Source: Pyxidicoccus xibeiensis (lineage in GTDB: Bacteria > Myxococcota > Myxococcia > Myxococcales > Myxococcaceae). From it: a stretch of 64,000 nt of DNA. Below, piece by piece: positions 41,872-50,661 of the stretch. The position numbers and the translations under genes are program-made. Within the stretch, counting starts at the first letter, position 1. Each line of letters starts with the position of its first letter. Location: contig NZ_JAJVKV010000004.1 in assembly GCF_024198175.1 (NCBI RefSeq), forward strand, positions 744,001-808,000. The letters run 5' to 3'. The notes under the pieces are model-generated. The model made no database searches. It was not told the origin of the DNA and saw only the letters and a list, made by a program, of their open reading frames with translations.

Positions 41872-42399
41872 TCAGGTGCCGGCGTTGGGCGAGCTCGCGG
41901 TCGGCGTCTGGGGCGAGCTCGGCGACTGGGGAGCGGTCGGCGTCTCGGGCGAGGCCGGCGTCTCGGGCGAGGCCGGCGTCTCGGGCGTCGCGGGCGTCTC
42001 GGGCATGGCCGGCGTCTCGGGAGCGGTGGGCGCCCCTTCCGGCGCGGGGGACTGGCCGGACGGCATGAGCTGCAGCCGGTAGCGGCTCACGCCCGGGGGC
42101 AGCACCACCTCCACCAGCGGGTTGTCCTTCAGCAGGTCCTTCGACACCTGGAGCGTCACCAGTCCCTCTGCGTCGCTGGTGGCGGACAGGCGCGAGCGGC
42201 CCTCGCCCGACAGCACGCGCGCGCCCGGCACGGGCCGGTTCGTCATCGGGTCAATCACGCGCAGCGCCACCGTCTGCCCCGCCACGCTCTCGGTGGCGCC
42301 TGGCTGCACCACGTCCTTGTAGCGCGGGCGCAGGGTGCAGGCGGACAGGAGGGCGGTCGAGACGAGGGCGGCGGTCAGCAGGCTGCGGCGAAGGCTCAT
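41872..42399 (-). CDS. Lipoprotein with Pro-Glu-Thr-Pro-Ala repeats
   Basis: A 175-residue lipoprotein: signal LRRSLLTAALVSTALLSA with lipobox LLSAC, then a beta-sandwich-like part (QTVALRVIDPMTNRPVPGAR, DAEGLVTLQVS) of the carboxypeptidase-regulatory kind, and a C-terminal 50-residue low-complexity tail of PETPA(S/T/M) hexapeptides. The tail is encoded by the tandem repeat at 41939-42028 and may extend the protein across the periplasm. The ATG at 42399 has only a weak GGACC site. Confidence 0.75.
   Translation of the reverse strand: MSLRRSLLTAALVSTALLSACTLRPRYKDVVQPGATESVAGQTVALRVIDPMTNRPVPGARVLSGEGRSRLSATSDAEGLVTLQVSKDLLKDNPLVEVVLPPGVSRYRLQLMPSGQSPAPEGAPTAPETPAMPETPATPETPASPETPASPETPTAPQSPSSPQTPTASSPNAGT
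41939..42028. repeat. 18-bp tandem repeat in lipoprotein gene
   Basis: Five 18-bp units (41939, 41957, 41975, 41993, 42011); the first two are identical and start GGCGTCTCGGGCGAGGCC. They encode the PETPA(x) hexapeptides of the lipoprotein tail. Copy number is likely to vary between strains. Confidence 0.85.
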
Positions 42400-42610
42400 G
42401 GGAAGGTCCGTGCGGAATGGGAGGGGTGCGGCCGGGCGCGGCAGCATAGCCGCAGGTCATCCGCCCGCCAGTCCAGGACTGGAAGGAGGGCGCCAGGGCC
42501 CACCGGGCGTCCTGCCCCTTGCTACAGCCAGCAACCCTTCCGTGTTCCCCCCGCCATCCCAACCTCAAGGACATCCCGCGCGCGCATGCCTGTCCCCGGA
42601 GTCACGACCC

Positions 42611-43219
42611 ATGGCTGAAATCACCCCGACCCGCCCCGAGCAGGACCCGACGCCACCCGCGTACACCCGACAGACCCACTACGAGTTCGTCCGCGCCGAG
42701 CTGCCAGCCGGCATCGGCATGAAGCCGGAGAACATCGTCCTCAAGCGGCGCATCCTCGTGGGCAGCATCCTGACGATGTTCATCACCAGCTTTGCCCTCT
42801 TCTGGATTCCCCTGTTCAACGGCCTGATGGGAGGCACCTTCGGCGGCTACCACGCGGGCAAGCTGAAGCGCGCGCTCGGCGCGGCCGCGTTCAACGCCAT
42901 CGCGGTGCCGGCCGCCGTCGCCTTCCTCCTGTTCCTGAGCCGGAACCACTCGTCGTACCTCTTCTACGGCCTGGGCTTCACGGGCTGGGCGCTGCTGCAC
43001 GTCATCGGCACCTTCATCGGCGCGGTGGCGGGCTCGGCCAGCCGTCCGCTGATGACCGGTGACTACCTGCAGCAGACGCCCGTCGCCCTCAGCGCATCTC
43101 CAGTCCCAGCGCCAGGCGTCGTTCCGCCGACCCGTCCAGCCAGGTCGACGGAGACCGTGACTCGCGATGCAGTGGAGGTGCGAGCGAACCCTCCCAACGG
43201 ACCTGTGCGCGGGGAGTGA
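42611..43219 (+). CDS. Hypothetical membrane protein with antisense C-terminal tail
   Basis: A 202-residue protein with membrane helices around 47-70 (ILVGSILTMFITSFALFWIP) and 83-150 (GAAAFNAIAVPAAVAFLLFL; YGLGFTGWALLHVIGTFIGA). The glycine-rich PLFNGLMGGTFGGYHAGKLK between them recalls small DUF-type multipass proteins. The last 45 residues (from SASPVPAPGVVPPTRPA) are encoded opposite the 3' end of the convergent DUF4105 gene (131-bp overlap), so the tail is probably a recent run-on extension. Function unknown. Confidence 0.75.
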   Translation: MAEITPTRPEQDPTPPAYTRQTHYEFVRAELPAGIGMKPENIVLKRRILVGSILTMFITSFALFWIPLFNGLMGGTFGGYHAGKLKRALGAAAFNAIAVPAAVAFLLFLSRNHSSYLFYGLGFTGWALLHVIGTFIGAVAGSASRPLMTGDYLQQTPVALSASPVPAPGVVPPTRPARSTETVTRDAVEVRANPPNGPVRGE

Positions 43220-45929
43220 GCAGCACGCCGAAGGGCCCCGCGCGCCCCAGCCACCACTCCAGCTGGAGCATGGCCCCCGCCTCGTGCGTGACGTGGTCGT
43301 CGCCCACGCGCCAGGTGGGGGCATACGCCGCCTCCAGGCGCACGGCGTTGGCGCCCGAGCCCGGCAGGCCCGTGCGGTGGGCCACCGAGACACGCGGCCC
43401 CGCGGCCGGCGTCAGCGAGTCCCGACTCCAGTGCAGCGTGGCCAGGCCGCCCAGTCCCACCGCCGTGAAGTGGGAGAAGCGCGTGCCCTCGTCCAGCACC
43501 ATCAGCGCCTCGGCCTGGACCGACGCCCGGTGGGGCAGCGCTCGCGCCGAGCGGGAATCCACCCGCGCCTCCGCGCCCCAGCCCAATGAGTCCCATGCGG
43601 ACTCGCGGAAGGGCGCCAGCTCGCGCAGCAGCGTGCGGTAGCCCACCAACGTCAGCTCCGAGGAGACCACCTTCGGCACCCCCCGGCGCGGCTCCAGGGA
43701 CAGCTCACCGTCCAGCACCCGCAGCTCGCTGCTCGGCTGGAAGCCATGCAGGCGCGCGTCGCCCAGCGCCTCGGCCATGCCCGCGGTGCGCACGCTCACC
43801 ACCGGCCGCGCGCCGCCCACGTCCGGGAAGTCCACGCCCATGCTCACCACCGTGCGCCCCGCGCCGGAGTCCCGCAGCGCGCCCTGGGCCCAGGACGTCT
43901 CCGCCGCCACCTTGTCGCGGTGGTCGTCTCGCAGGAAGGCCACCGGGTCGACCTCCGCCAGCACTCCGTCGTTGAGCGCGCCCTGCACCTCGGTGGCCCG
44001 GTGGAAGGCGGCCTCGGTGCGGTCGGCCCTCACCAGCAGGCGCAGCTCCTCCGGCGTGGGAGGACGGCGGGGTGCCGCCGCCATCGCGTCCTTCAGCAGC
44101 GTGGTGCGGTCCAGCACCGCGAGCTTGCGTTGCAGGGCGTCCTCACGCTCGAAGATGCGCTGGCGCTCGCGCACGCCCGCCTCCGCCGCGCCGGGGACTG
44201 GCACGCGCACCGCCAGCAGACGGGCCCGCTCGATTTCCAGGCGCACGCCTTCTGCCCGGTCCACCGCCGCGCGCTCCACCCGCACCGCGTGGGCCACGTA
44301 GGCGTGCAGCCGCTCGCGCACCGTTGCGCGCGCTTCGGCCTTCGCCGATTCGAGGGCCGCGGGCACCACCTCCGGCAGGGCGTCGTAGGCGGTACGGCGC
44401 ACTTCCGGCTCCGGCGACTGGAGCTTCGCGTGCAGCTCCCGGAGCCGCGCGTGCTCGGCGGGGCCCAGCTGTCCGGTCAGGGATGCGAGTGCCGCCTCCC
44501 GCGCGGCGTGCGCGCGCACCGCGCGGTCCCCGGTGGACTCGAAGGCATCCGGCACGTGCTCCAGCAGCGGCCCGGCGCGCCCGTCCGGCCCGAGGACGTC
44601 CAGCTTCGCCAGCGTGTCCAGCGTGGCGGTGGGCAGCACCCACAGCGCCGCGGGCGGGCGCACGCGCCGGCCGTCCTCCAGCGCGCCGTTGAGGAGGAAG
44701 AGGAGCGCGCTCGCGCAGTTGTCGGTGAAGAAGTAGTAGCCCATGTACCCGCGCCGCTCGAGTTCCCAGACGCGCTCCAGCATCCGCGCCTCCTCGCCGC
44801 GGGTGAGGCGCAGGCGGAAGCGGCGGATGGAGCGCTGCTCCAGCTCCAGCGCCTCGTGGGACAGGTCTCCCATCGTCCCCGTGAGGAAGACGGTGTCGTA
44901 GCCGCCCGTCATGCCCTTCACCAGGTAGCCCAGGCCCCTGGACTCCATGCCGGTGAGCGCCACCAGTTGCACCACGCGCTCGAAGGCGGGGCCGCGGGGC
45001 ACCTCGCCCTCGTGCCACACCGGGCGCAGCAGCAGGTGGCCGAAGAGGGACTCCGGCTGGCGCCCGGTGGACGCCACCAGCAGCACCTCGAAGTGGGACA
45101 GCGACTCCAGCTCCGCCCACGCGTCGAAGGCCGGGCACCCGCCACGGGGCGGCAGCTCGCCCAGGCCGGAGGCCTTCACCCGCTCCGACAGGGCCCGTGC
45201 CTTGGAGAACTCCTGGCAGCGCACCTGGTCGTCCACCGGCAGCGCGTCCGCGCGCAGCGACTCCGCCGGGACGAGCAGCTCCTCCGCGAAGGTGACGAGG
45301 TCCAACGAGGCGCTCTTCTGGCCTCGTGCGCGGCTGAAGGCCCCCGCGTAGGTGATGCGGGCCTCCTCCTTCCACACCAGCGGCCGCTCCAGGGGCTTGA
45401 GCCAGCCGGACAGCCGGCGCCAGTCCGGGGTGTCACTCCACCTGTGCGCGTCGTCCCAGCGCTGCACCACGGCGTGCACCACCGCGCGGCGGCGCCACAG
45501 TCGCTCGGCTTCCTCGTCCGTCAGCTTCGACAGCCGCAGCGTGGCTCGGCGCTCGTCCGAGGGCGCGTACCTGTAGAGGTGGAAGCGTGTACGGCCCTCC
45601 GTCCAGTCCGGGCGCTCTGGCGTGCCGTCTCCCATGCCGAGTGTCGCGGGCTCCGCGTGCAGCACCAGCTCCAGCGGGCCTCCCGGCGGGCGGCGCATCG
45701 CGGGTGGCAGTGCCTGGAGCCCTGCCTCCACCTCCGCTACCAGGGCTGCGTCCCGGGCCGCGACTCCCTGGAGCACCACGCCGGAGAGCGCCAGGAGGCG
45801 GACGCGTTCTGACAGCGCCTGCTCGGCCTCGTGCGACGTCTCGGTGGAGTGTTCCCCCTCTCGCCCCTGCGCCGCCTCCACCGGCAGCGCGCACGCGAGG
45901 CCGAGCAGCCATGCCGCCCAGCGAATCAA
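43089..45929 (-). CDS. DUF4105 (Lnb-like) outer-membrane protein
   Basis: A 946-residue protein with a short signal peptide (MIRWAAWLLGLACALPVEAA). Residues 250-420 are the DUF4105/Lnb N-terminal-like cysteine peptidase-fold domain: LFGHLLLRPVW, GYDTVFLTGTMGDLSHEA and RGYMGYYFFTDNCASALLFL with the conserved His and Cys. A long helical segment follows (about 530-640), and the C-terminal 300 residues are beta-rich (LRVLDGELSLEPRRGVPKVV; AMLQLEWWLGRAGPFGVLLT), like an outer-membrane barrel. Lnb-type enzymes move acyl chains on lipoproteins, so an envelope lipid or lipoprotein role is plausible. It overlaps the upstream DUF3015-like gene by 4 bp. Confidence 0.87.
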   Translation of the reverse strand: MIRWAAWLLGLACALPVEAAQGREGEHSTETSHEAEQALSERVRLLALSGVVLQGVAARDAALVAEVEAGLQALPPAMRRPPGGPLELVLHAEPATLGMGDGTPERPDWTEGRTRFHLYRYAPSDERRATLRLSKLTDEEAERLWRRRAVVHAVVQRWDDAHRWSDTPDWRRLSGWLKPLERPLVWKEEARITYAGAFSRARGQKSASLDLVTFAEELLVPAESLRADALPVDDQVRCQEFSKARALSERVKASGLGELPPRGGCPAFDAWAELESLSHFEVLLVASTGRQPESLFGHLLLRPVWHEGEVPRGPAFERVVQLVALTGMESRGLGYLVKGMTGGYDTVFLTGTMGDLSHEALELEQRSIRRFRLRLTRGEEARMLERVWELERRGYMGYYFFTDNCASALLFLLNGALEDGRRVRPPAALWVLPTATLDTLAKLDVLGPDGRAGPLLEHVPDAFESTGDRAVRAHAAREAALASLTGQLGPAEHARLRELHAKLQSPEPEVRRTAYDALPEVVPAALESAKAEARATVRERLHAYVAHAVRVERAAVDRAEGVRLEIERARLLAVRVPVPGAAEAGVRERQRIFEREDALQRKLAVLDRTTLLKDAMAAAPRRPPTPEELRLLVRADRTEAAFHRATEVQGALNDGVLAEVDPVAFLRDDHRDKVAAETSWAQGALRDSGAGRTVVSMGVDFPDVGGARPVVSVRTAGMAEALGDARLHGFQPSSELRVLDGELSLEPRRGVPKVVSSELTLVGYRTLLRELAPFRESAWDSLGWGAEARVDSRSARALPHRASVQAEALMVLDEGTRFSHFTAVGLGGLATLHWSRDSLTPAAGPRVSVAHRTGLPGSGANAVRLEAAYAPTWRVGDDHVTHEAGAMLQLEWWLGRAGPFGVLLTPRAQVRWEGSLAPPLHRESRSPSTWLDGSAERRLALGLEMR

Positions 45930-46837
45930 TGCGCCACCTCCGCCGTCGCCTCCTCGTCGGGCGTGGCGAGGAAGGCCCGACGGTCATCCTCCAGACGCGG
46001 GTCGGCGCGAGCCAGCTCCCCCACCCGCTCCAGCCAGGCCAGGGCGCGCTCGGGTGTGAGGGAGCGCTCGTCCGCCATCGCCAGCAGCTCCTTCCGGTGC
46101 GAGCGCAGCATGCGGCCGAAGGTCCCCAGGTTCTCACGGCGGATGCGCGCCGCCGCCGCCAGGTCCTCCACGGTGGGGCCCGCTCCCAGCGCCAGGTCCT
46201 CGCGGAGCTGGTGCGTGCGCGCGCGCAGGTACACCTGGGCCGTGCGGCCCAGCTCCTTCGGCTCCACGCCCCTGCGCCGCTCGGCCGCCGCGTACGCCTG
46301 CCAGATGACCACGCCGAGCCCCACCACCACCACGCCCACCGTCACCGCCGACACCACGTTGTCGTTGTTGCTCTGGCTGCTGTTGTCGGAGCGCGAGCGC
46401 GACGCCTCCCCCTCCGCCTTCTCCGTCCCGCTGGAGCCCTCGCTGGAGCCGCCCTCCTCGGAGCTGCGCGAGGTGCGCTCACTGGTCTCACTGTCGCTGG
46501 AGCCACCCGCCTCCGAGCTCCGGGACTGCAGCTTCCCTCCCTCGCTGGAGCCGCCCGCCTCCGAGCTCTTCGACTCCGAGCTGCCCCCCTCGCTGGAGCC
46601 ACTCTCGCTGCTGCCACCCTCGCTGGAGCCCCCGGACTCCGAGCTCCCGCCCGAGCCCGAGTCACTGGAGTTGCCCTCGCTGGAGCCTCCCGACTGGCTG
46701 GAGTCACCCTGACTGGAGTTGCCCGAGTCCGAGGCGCTCATGCCCCCCGGCCCCATGGCTCCCGGAGTCCGGCACGCGGAGACGGCCATCAGTGCTGCCA
46801 TGCACAGCGCCCGCTTCGCGGAGCTCTTCGTCGTCAT
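45926..46837 (-). CDS. Serine-rich lipoprotein with DUF3015-like domain
   Basis: A 303-residue lipoprotein: lipobox VSAC in the signal KRALCMAALMAVSAC, then an extreme Ser/Gly/Glu low-complexity segment (about 34-160, for example GGSSEGGSSESGSSEGG), a membrane helix NVVSAVTVGVVVVGLGVVIW, and a C-terminal domain with QLREDLALGAGPTVEDLA and FGRMLRSHRKELLAMADE, resembling DUF3015. The presence of both a lipid anchor and a membrane helix implies a protein that spans the periplasm. It is a paralogue of the upstream 46908 gene in its last 110 residues and is co-translated with the DUF4105 gene. Confidence 0.8.
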   Translation of the reverse strand: MTTKSSAKRALCMAALMAVSACRTPGAMGPGGMSASDSGNSSQGDSSQSGGSSEGNSSDSGSGGSSESGGSSEGGSSESGSSEGGSSESKSSEAGGSSEGGKLQSRSSEAGGSSDSETSERTSRSSEEGGSSEGSSGTEKAEGEASRSRSDNSSQSNNDNVVSAVTVGVVVVGLGVVIWQAYAAAERRRGVEPKELGRTAQVYLRARTHQLREDLALGAGPTVEDLAAAARIRRENLGTFGRMLRSHRKELLAMADERSLTPERALAWLERVGELARADPRLEDDRRAFLATPDEEATAEVAH

Positions 46838-46907
46838 CTCATCCCTCGTCGAGGTCTCTTTGGTTCCACGCCGCCCTTACGGGGCGCGGTCAAGCCGGGC
46901 ACGCGCT

Positions 46908-47423
46908 TCAGCGCGCCCCATGCGCCACGAGTGCGTCTTCCAAATCCCGCCGCAGCAGCGGGTCCCCGCGCACCAGCGCGCCCACCCGCTGCATCAGCTC
47001 CAGCGAGCGCTCGGGCGTGAGCGTGCTCGCGTCCGCCAGCCGCAGCAGCTCACCGCGGTGCTCGCGCAGCAGCGTCCCGAAGAGGGGGACGTGCTCGCGG
47101 CGCAGGTTCACCACCCCCGCCAGCTCCTCCACGGTGGGGCCCGCGCCCAGCACCACGTCCTCGCGGAACTGGGGGAGGCGCAGGCGCAGGTACTCGTGGG
47201 ACAGCCGGGCCGCGCGGGCCAACTCGGGCGCGTCCCAGGAACGGCGCCGCGACTGCACCCGCGTGTAGAGGCCGAGCGCGGCCGTCAGTCCCAGCACCAG
47301 CGACACGGGCAGCGCCCCACCCGCCGCCTCCAGCATTCCACTCGCGGCCCCCTGCTCCAGATGCGACTGACACCCGAGTCCCCATGCACCGGCATACACC
47401 AAGGCATTCCAGTGACTCCGCAT
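46908..47423 (-). CDS. DUF3015-like membrane protein
   Basis: A 171-residue protein. MRSHWNALVYAGAWGLGC may be a weak lipoprotein signal; a membrane helix follows (LPVSLVLGLTAALGLYTRV). The C-terminal 110 residues (QFREDVVLGAGPTVEELA; FGTLLREHRGELLRLADAST) match the C-terminus of the next gene in the operon almost motif for motif. GGGAGG precedes the ATG. The two paralogues and the DUF4105 protein form a three-gene envelope operon, like the DUF3015-DUF4105 pairs I recall from other Deltaproteobacteria-type genomes. Confidence 0.8.
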   Translation of the reverse strand: MRSHWNALVYAGAWGLGCQSHLEQGAASGMLEAAGGALPVSLVLGLTAALGLYTRVQSRRRSWDAPELARAARLSHEYLRLRLPQFREDVVLGAGPTVEELAGVVNLRREHVPLFGTLLREHRGELLRLADASTLTPERSLELMQRVGALVRGDPLLRRDLEDALVAHGAR

Positions 47424-47645
47424 CCGGCCTCCCCTGAGGAGTGCGTCTTCACGTAGGTATTGACCCGGCGACGGCGGACGGATCCCCTGGCCAGCAATGT
47501 GCCGGACGCACGGACAGCGCCGTTTCACGGAGCTACGCGCCAGGGGACCGGCGGAGCGCTTCGCTACGAAGGCCACACCTGCTTGGATTCGCGCACACGC
47601 GCTTCCATCTTTGCCCCAGCGCTTCCGCCTTCATGGAGCAAGGTC

Positions 47646-47993
47646 ATGACCCTGGGACTCTCCATCGTCGGTCTCTTCACCGTGCTGCTCGCCCTGGCGT
47701 CCATCTTCCCCACCAGCGAGCCGAAGTGGTTCGGCTTCGGCGTGCTCGCGGCGGCCCTCTGTGCGCTGGGTGCCGCCTTCAGCGGTCCTCACTTCCGCAC
47801 CGCCATGCCGTGGGCCGTGGGTGTGGCGCTCTCCATCTGGGGTCTGGTCGGCCTGGGTACCGGCGACGTCAGCGCGTGGATTGGCTGGGCGACGCTCGCG
47901 TTCGGCCTGGCGTACCTGGGGCTGGGCATGCTGCACTTCCTGCAGCGGGTGGTGCCAGCCAGGCGACTGCCCCGGCTCCTGCGCCCCGTCTAG
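47646..47993 (+). CDS. Hypothetical membrane protein, four helices
   Basis: A 115-residue protein made of four hydrophobic helices with short loops: MTLGLSIVGLFTVLLALASI, FGFGVLAAALCALGAAFSG, AVGVALSIWGLVGLGTGDVS and IGWATLAFGLAYLGLGMLHF, ending in a basic tail. Not recognised. The ATG at 47646 has GGAGCAAGG upstream; the longer open frame before it is not coding. Divergent from the DUF3015-like operon. Confidence 0.65.
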   Translation: MTLGLSIVGLFTVLLALASIFPTSEPKWFGFGVLAAALCALGAAFSGPHFRTAMPWAVGVALSIWGLVGLGTGDVSAWIGWATLAFGLAYLGLGMLHFLQRVVPARRLPRLLRPV

Positions 47994-48028
47994 AGGTGCC
48001 AGCAGTCGCTCGGCCCGGTGAAGGGGCA

Positions 48029-48064
48029 GCGCGCCGGGCGCCCGGAGCGGGGCACCCGGCGCGC
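48029..48064 (+). terminator. Hairpin terminator after the 47646 gene
   Basis: Perfect 10-bp arms GCGCGCCGGG (48029-48038) and CCCGGCGCGC (48055-48064) enclose 16 bases, 35 bp past the stop codon. No T run follows. The remaining intergenic sequence to 48288 shows nothing else clear. Confidence 0.5.
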
Positions 48065-48288
48065 GCTCACAGGCACGGCGGATGCGGCCCTCCCCCCCGG
48101 GAGCCGACAGGCGAGTCTTGTGTCAGGTTTCATTCCATTTCCATCAGGGGAATTCCGCAGGTCGGAACTGACCCTGTAGGCCCGAGGCAACAGACGTCCT
48201 GACCCGGACGTTCGGCGGACTCAGGGTGGGGCTGATCGGTCACGGGGGGGCTGGGCGCTTCTATTGACGGGCGTATACTTCGGGAATC

Positions 48289-49416
48289 TTGATTCGTCTG
48301 AATTCCGAGGAGCAGGGCCTGCTAGCGGACCTCGAGGTCCTGCTTGCGGAAGCCGAGCCCAGTGCGGAGTCGCTTCCCACGGTGCTGGGCGCCTTGCGTG
48401 ATGCGTTGAAGGGCGAGCGAGCCGTGGCCTACGGCGTGGACGTGGGCCCGGAGCGGTACCACGCGAGCTACTCGCACTTCGTGGGCTTCCCCCTGCCAGC
48501 CGCGACGGTGCATGAGACGCTCGAGGGCTCCATGTCCTCCGTCAGCGACCCTTGGGGCTGGTTCGACCCCGCGCGGCCGGAGCCGGCCCAGCGCAACCGG
48601 GCGCTGCACTTCCGCTCGCTGGCGGAGACGGAAGCGCGGCAGACGATGCCGCTGCACGACCTGCCCGCGGTCGAGGTGGGGCGGCGGCTGGGGCTGAGCG
48701 AGGGCGAGCTGGAGACGGTGCGCGAGCGGGCGCTCACCCGCTCGGGTGCGGTGTTCCGGCAGCTGGGTGTGGAGAACATGGCCTGGCTGCGCACGCTGGT
48801 GTGCGAGGGCCCGGCGCTGCTGGGGTGGGTGGGCATCGGCCGCGCCGAGCCCTTCACCGAGCGCGAGCAGCGGCTGTTGCAGGCGCTGACGCCCGCGCTC
48901 CAGCGGCGGCTGACGATGGAGACGCGGCTGCGCGAGTCGGGGCTGATGTCCACCGCGCTGGAGGTGGCGATGGAGGCGCTCGGGCGTGCGGCCTGGGTGG
49001 TCAGCTCCAGCGGCCGCGTGGTGCACGCCAACAGCGCCGGGCGCGTGCGCCTGGAGCGCGGCGAGCCCGAGCTGATGGAGCTGCTCAAGCGGGGTGCCCA
49101 GGGCATTCCCTGCTCCGGCCCGCTGACGCTCACGCCGCTGCGCACGTCGGGCCTGCCGGCGCACTACCTGGCCATCGACTCGGGCACCGCGTCCAGCGCC
49201 GCCGCGCGCGTGCACGCGCTGTCGGCCCGCTGGTCGCTCACGGCGCGCGAGTCGGAGGTGCTCACGCACATCGTCCAGGGCGAGACGAACAAGACCATCG
49301 CCGGGCGGCTGGGCTGCGCCGAGCGCACGGTGGAGGTCCACGTCACGCACCTGCTGAGCAAGGCGCAGGTGGAGAGTCGTTCGGCGCTCATCGCCCGCTT
49401 CTTCCAGACGTCCTGA
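48289..49416 (+). CDS. LuxR-type helix-turn-helix regulator
   Basis: A 375-residue regulator. The N-terminal two thirds are an unrecognised GAF-like sensor (ALRDALKGERAVAYGVDVGP; GVENMAWLRTLVCEGPALLG) with a possible PAS-like segment (AAWVVSSSGRVVHANSAGRV). The C-terminus is a LuxR/GerE DNA-binding domain: WSLTARESEVLTHIVQGETN, KTIAGRLGCAERTVEVHVTH. Translation begins at TTG, with no upstream SD. TATACT at 48274-48279 is 9 bases before the TTG, so a leaderless transcript is possible. No cognate kinase or synthase is nearby. Confidence 0.85.
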   Translation: MIRLNSEEQGLLADLEVLLAEAEPSAESLPTVLGALRDALKGERAVAYGVDVGPERYHASYSHFVGFPLPAATVHETLEGSMSSVSDPWGWFDPARPEPAQRNRALHFRSLAETEARQTMPLHDLPAVEVGRRLGLSEGELETVRERALTRSGAVFRQLGVENMAWLRTLVCEGPALLGWVGIGRAEPFTEREQRLLQALTPALQRRLTMETRLRESGLMSTALEVAMEALGRAAWVVSSSGRVVHANSAGRVRLERGEPELMELLKRGAQGIPCSGPLTLTPLRTSGLPAHYLAIDSGTASSAAARVHALSARWSLTARESEVLTHIVQGETNKTIAGRLGCAERTVEVHVTHLLSKAQVESRSALIARFFQTS

Positions 49417-49444
49417 GGCCGGGCCATGAGCCTAGGATGGGGGT

Positions 49445-50599
49445 GTGAACGACGCCCTCATCCAGGCTGCTGTCGCCCGCGCCCACGAAGCCGTGGCGAA
49501 GGGTCCCCACTCCACGCCGGCCGATGGACGGCCCCGGCGCCGGCGCCTCGCCATCGGCGACCCGCAGGCGGACCTGGAGCGCGTGCTGGCCATCCTCGCG
49601 CACCACGGGCTGCTGGGTGACGCCGGCTGGCTGCGGCGCGACGTCCAGCTCGTGTCGGTGGGCGACCACTTCGACTGGGGACGTCCGCACGAGCGCGACG
49701 CGGTGGCGGCCAGTGGCCTGGCGCTGGTGGCGTGGCTGGCCGCGCACCCGGCCGACCAGGCGGTGCTGCTGCTGGGCAACCACGACCTGGGCCGTGTGGG
49801 GGAGCTGGCCGGCTTCACGGATGCCACGTTCGCCGAGGCCCAGGCGGAGGCGGACCGGGCGTACCGGGGCGGCGACACGGACGAAGCGGCGGAGCGCTCC
49901 TTCCTCGCCCGCTGGCCCCAGGTGCCCGCCGCCGAGCTGGTGGCGCGCGACTTCGGCAACTTCCGTGAGGTGCAGCGGGCCTGGGTGGAGCACCTGCTGC
50001 GCGTCCGGCGCTTTCGCGCCGCGTACGCGGCCGGCCCCGGGTTGATGGTGCTGCATGCGGGAGTCACGCACGAGGACCTGGACGTGACGGGCCTGCCCGC
50101 TGAGAGACGCGCAGACGCGGCGGCCGTCGCGGAGGCGGTGAACGGGGCGGTGGACGCAGCGGTGCGAGCGTGGGTGGGAGGACCGCTGGCAGTGCCGGGC
50201 CTGCACCGGCCGGGCGACGCGGCCGGAGGCGAGGGCCTGGGCATCTTCTATCACCGCCCCAGCCTCCACCCGGAAGACGCCGAGCGCGTGCGCGAGACGC
50301 CGCGCCGACGCTTCGACCCGCGACGGCTGCCCGCCGGGTTGACGCAGGTGGTGGGACACACGCGCGACAAGAAGACCCGCGAGCTGCTGGGCCTGTCCAC
50401 GGCGGAGGCGCGCGACGGCGTGGTGCGCCACCTGGTCACGGATGGCGTGCGCGTGGACTACGCGCATGGAGCCCCCGCGCGGTCCGGGCCGGACGAGGCG
50501 GTGGTCGTCTTCACCGACGGGGGCATGCGCGAGTGCCCGCCCGGGGAGTTCGAGCTGTTCGACCTGGACGCTCGCGCCGCCGCACGCGGAGGGGGCTGA
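49445..50599 (+). CDS. Calcineurin-like metallophosphatase
   Basis: A 384-residue phosphoesterase. RRLAIGDPQADLERVLAILA replaces the usual GDxHG start with GDPQ, followed by VSVGDHFDWGR (GDxxD), VLLLGNHDLG (GNH[D/E]), VLHAGVTHEDLD and VVGHTRDKKTRE (GH-x-H region). Most metal ligands are present; the first motif is altered (Gln for His). Start is GTG at 49445 with no SD. The substrate is unknown; it resembles serine/threonine-phosphatase or Ap4A-hydrolase types. Confidence 0.85.
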   Translation: MNDALIQAAVARAHEAVAKGPHSTPADGRPRRRRLAIGDPQADLERVLAILAHHGLLGDAGWLRRDVQLVSVGDHFDWGRPHERDAVAASGLALVAWLAAHPADQAVLLLGNHDLGRVGELAGFTDATFAEAQAEADRAYRGGDTDEAAERSFLARWPQVPAAELVARDFGNFREVQRAWVEHLLRVRRFRAAYAAGPGLMVLHAGVTHEDLDVTGLPAERRADAAAVAEAVNGAVDAAVRAWVGGPLAVPGLHRPGDAAGGEGLGIFYHRPSLHPEDAERVRETPRRRFDPRRLPAGLTQVVGHTRDKKTRELLGLSTAEARDGVVRHLVTDGVRVDYAHGAPARSGPDEAVVVFTDGGMRECPPGEFELFDLDARAAARGGG

Positions 50600-50661
50600 G
50601 CCGCGCATGCCGCGCGGCCCACCACGGTGCCGCATGGCCCCTCCAACCTCGGCGCGGGCGG

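Noticed and set aside
46380..46740. Serine-rich region as a separate repeat element or mobile DNA
   Set aside because: It is in frame with the lipoprotein and shows codon-level variation, so it is a low-complexity coding segment.
48264..48279. TTGACG...TATACT as a complete sigma-70 promoter
   Set aside because: The two hexamers are only 4 bp apart, so they cannot form a -35/-10 pair; only TATACT was kept as a possible -10.
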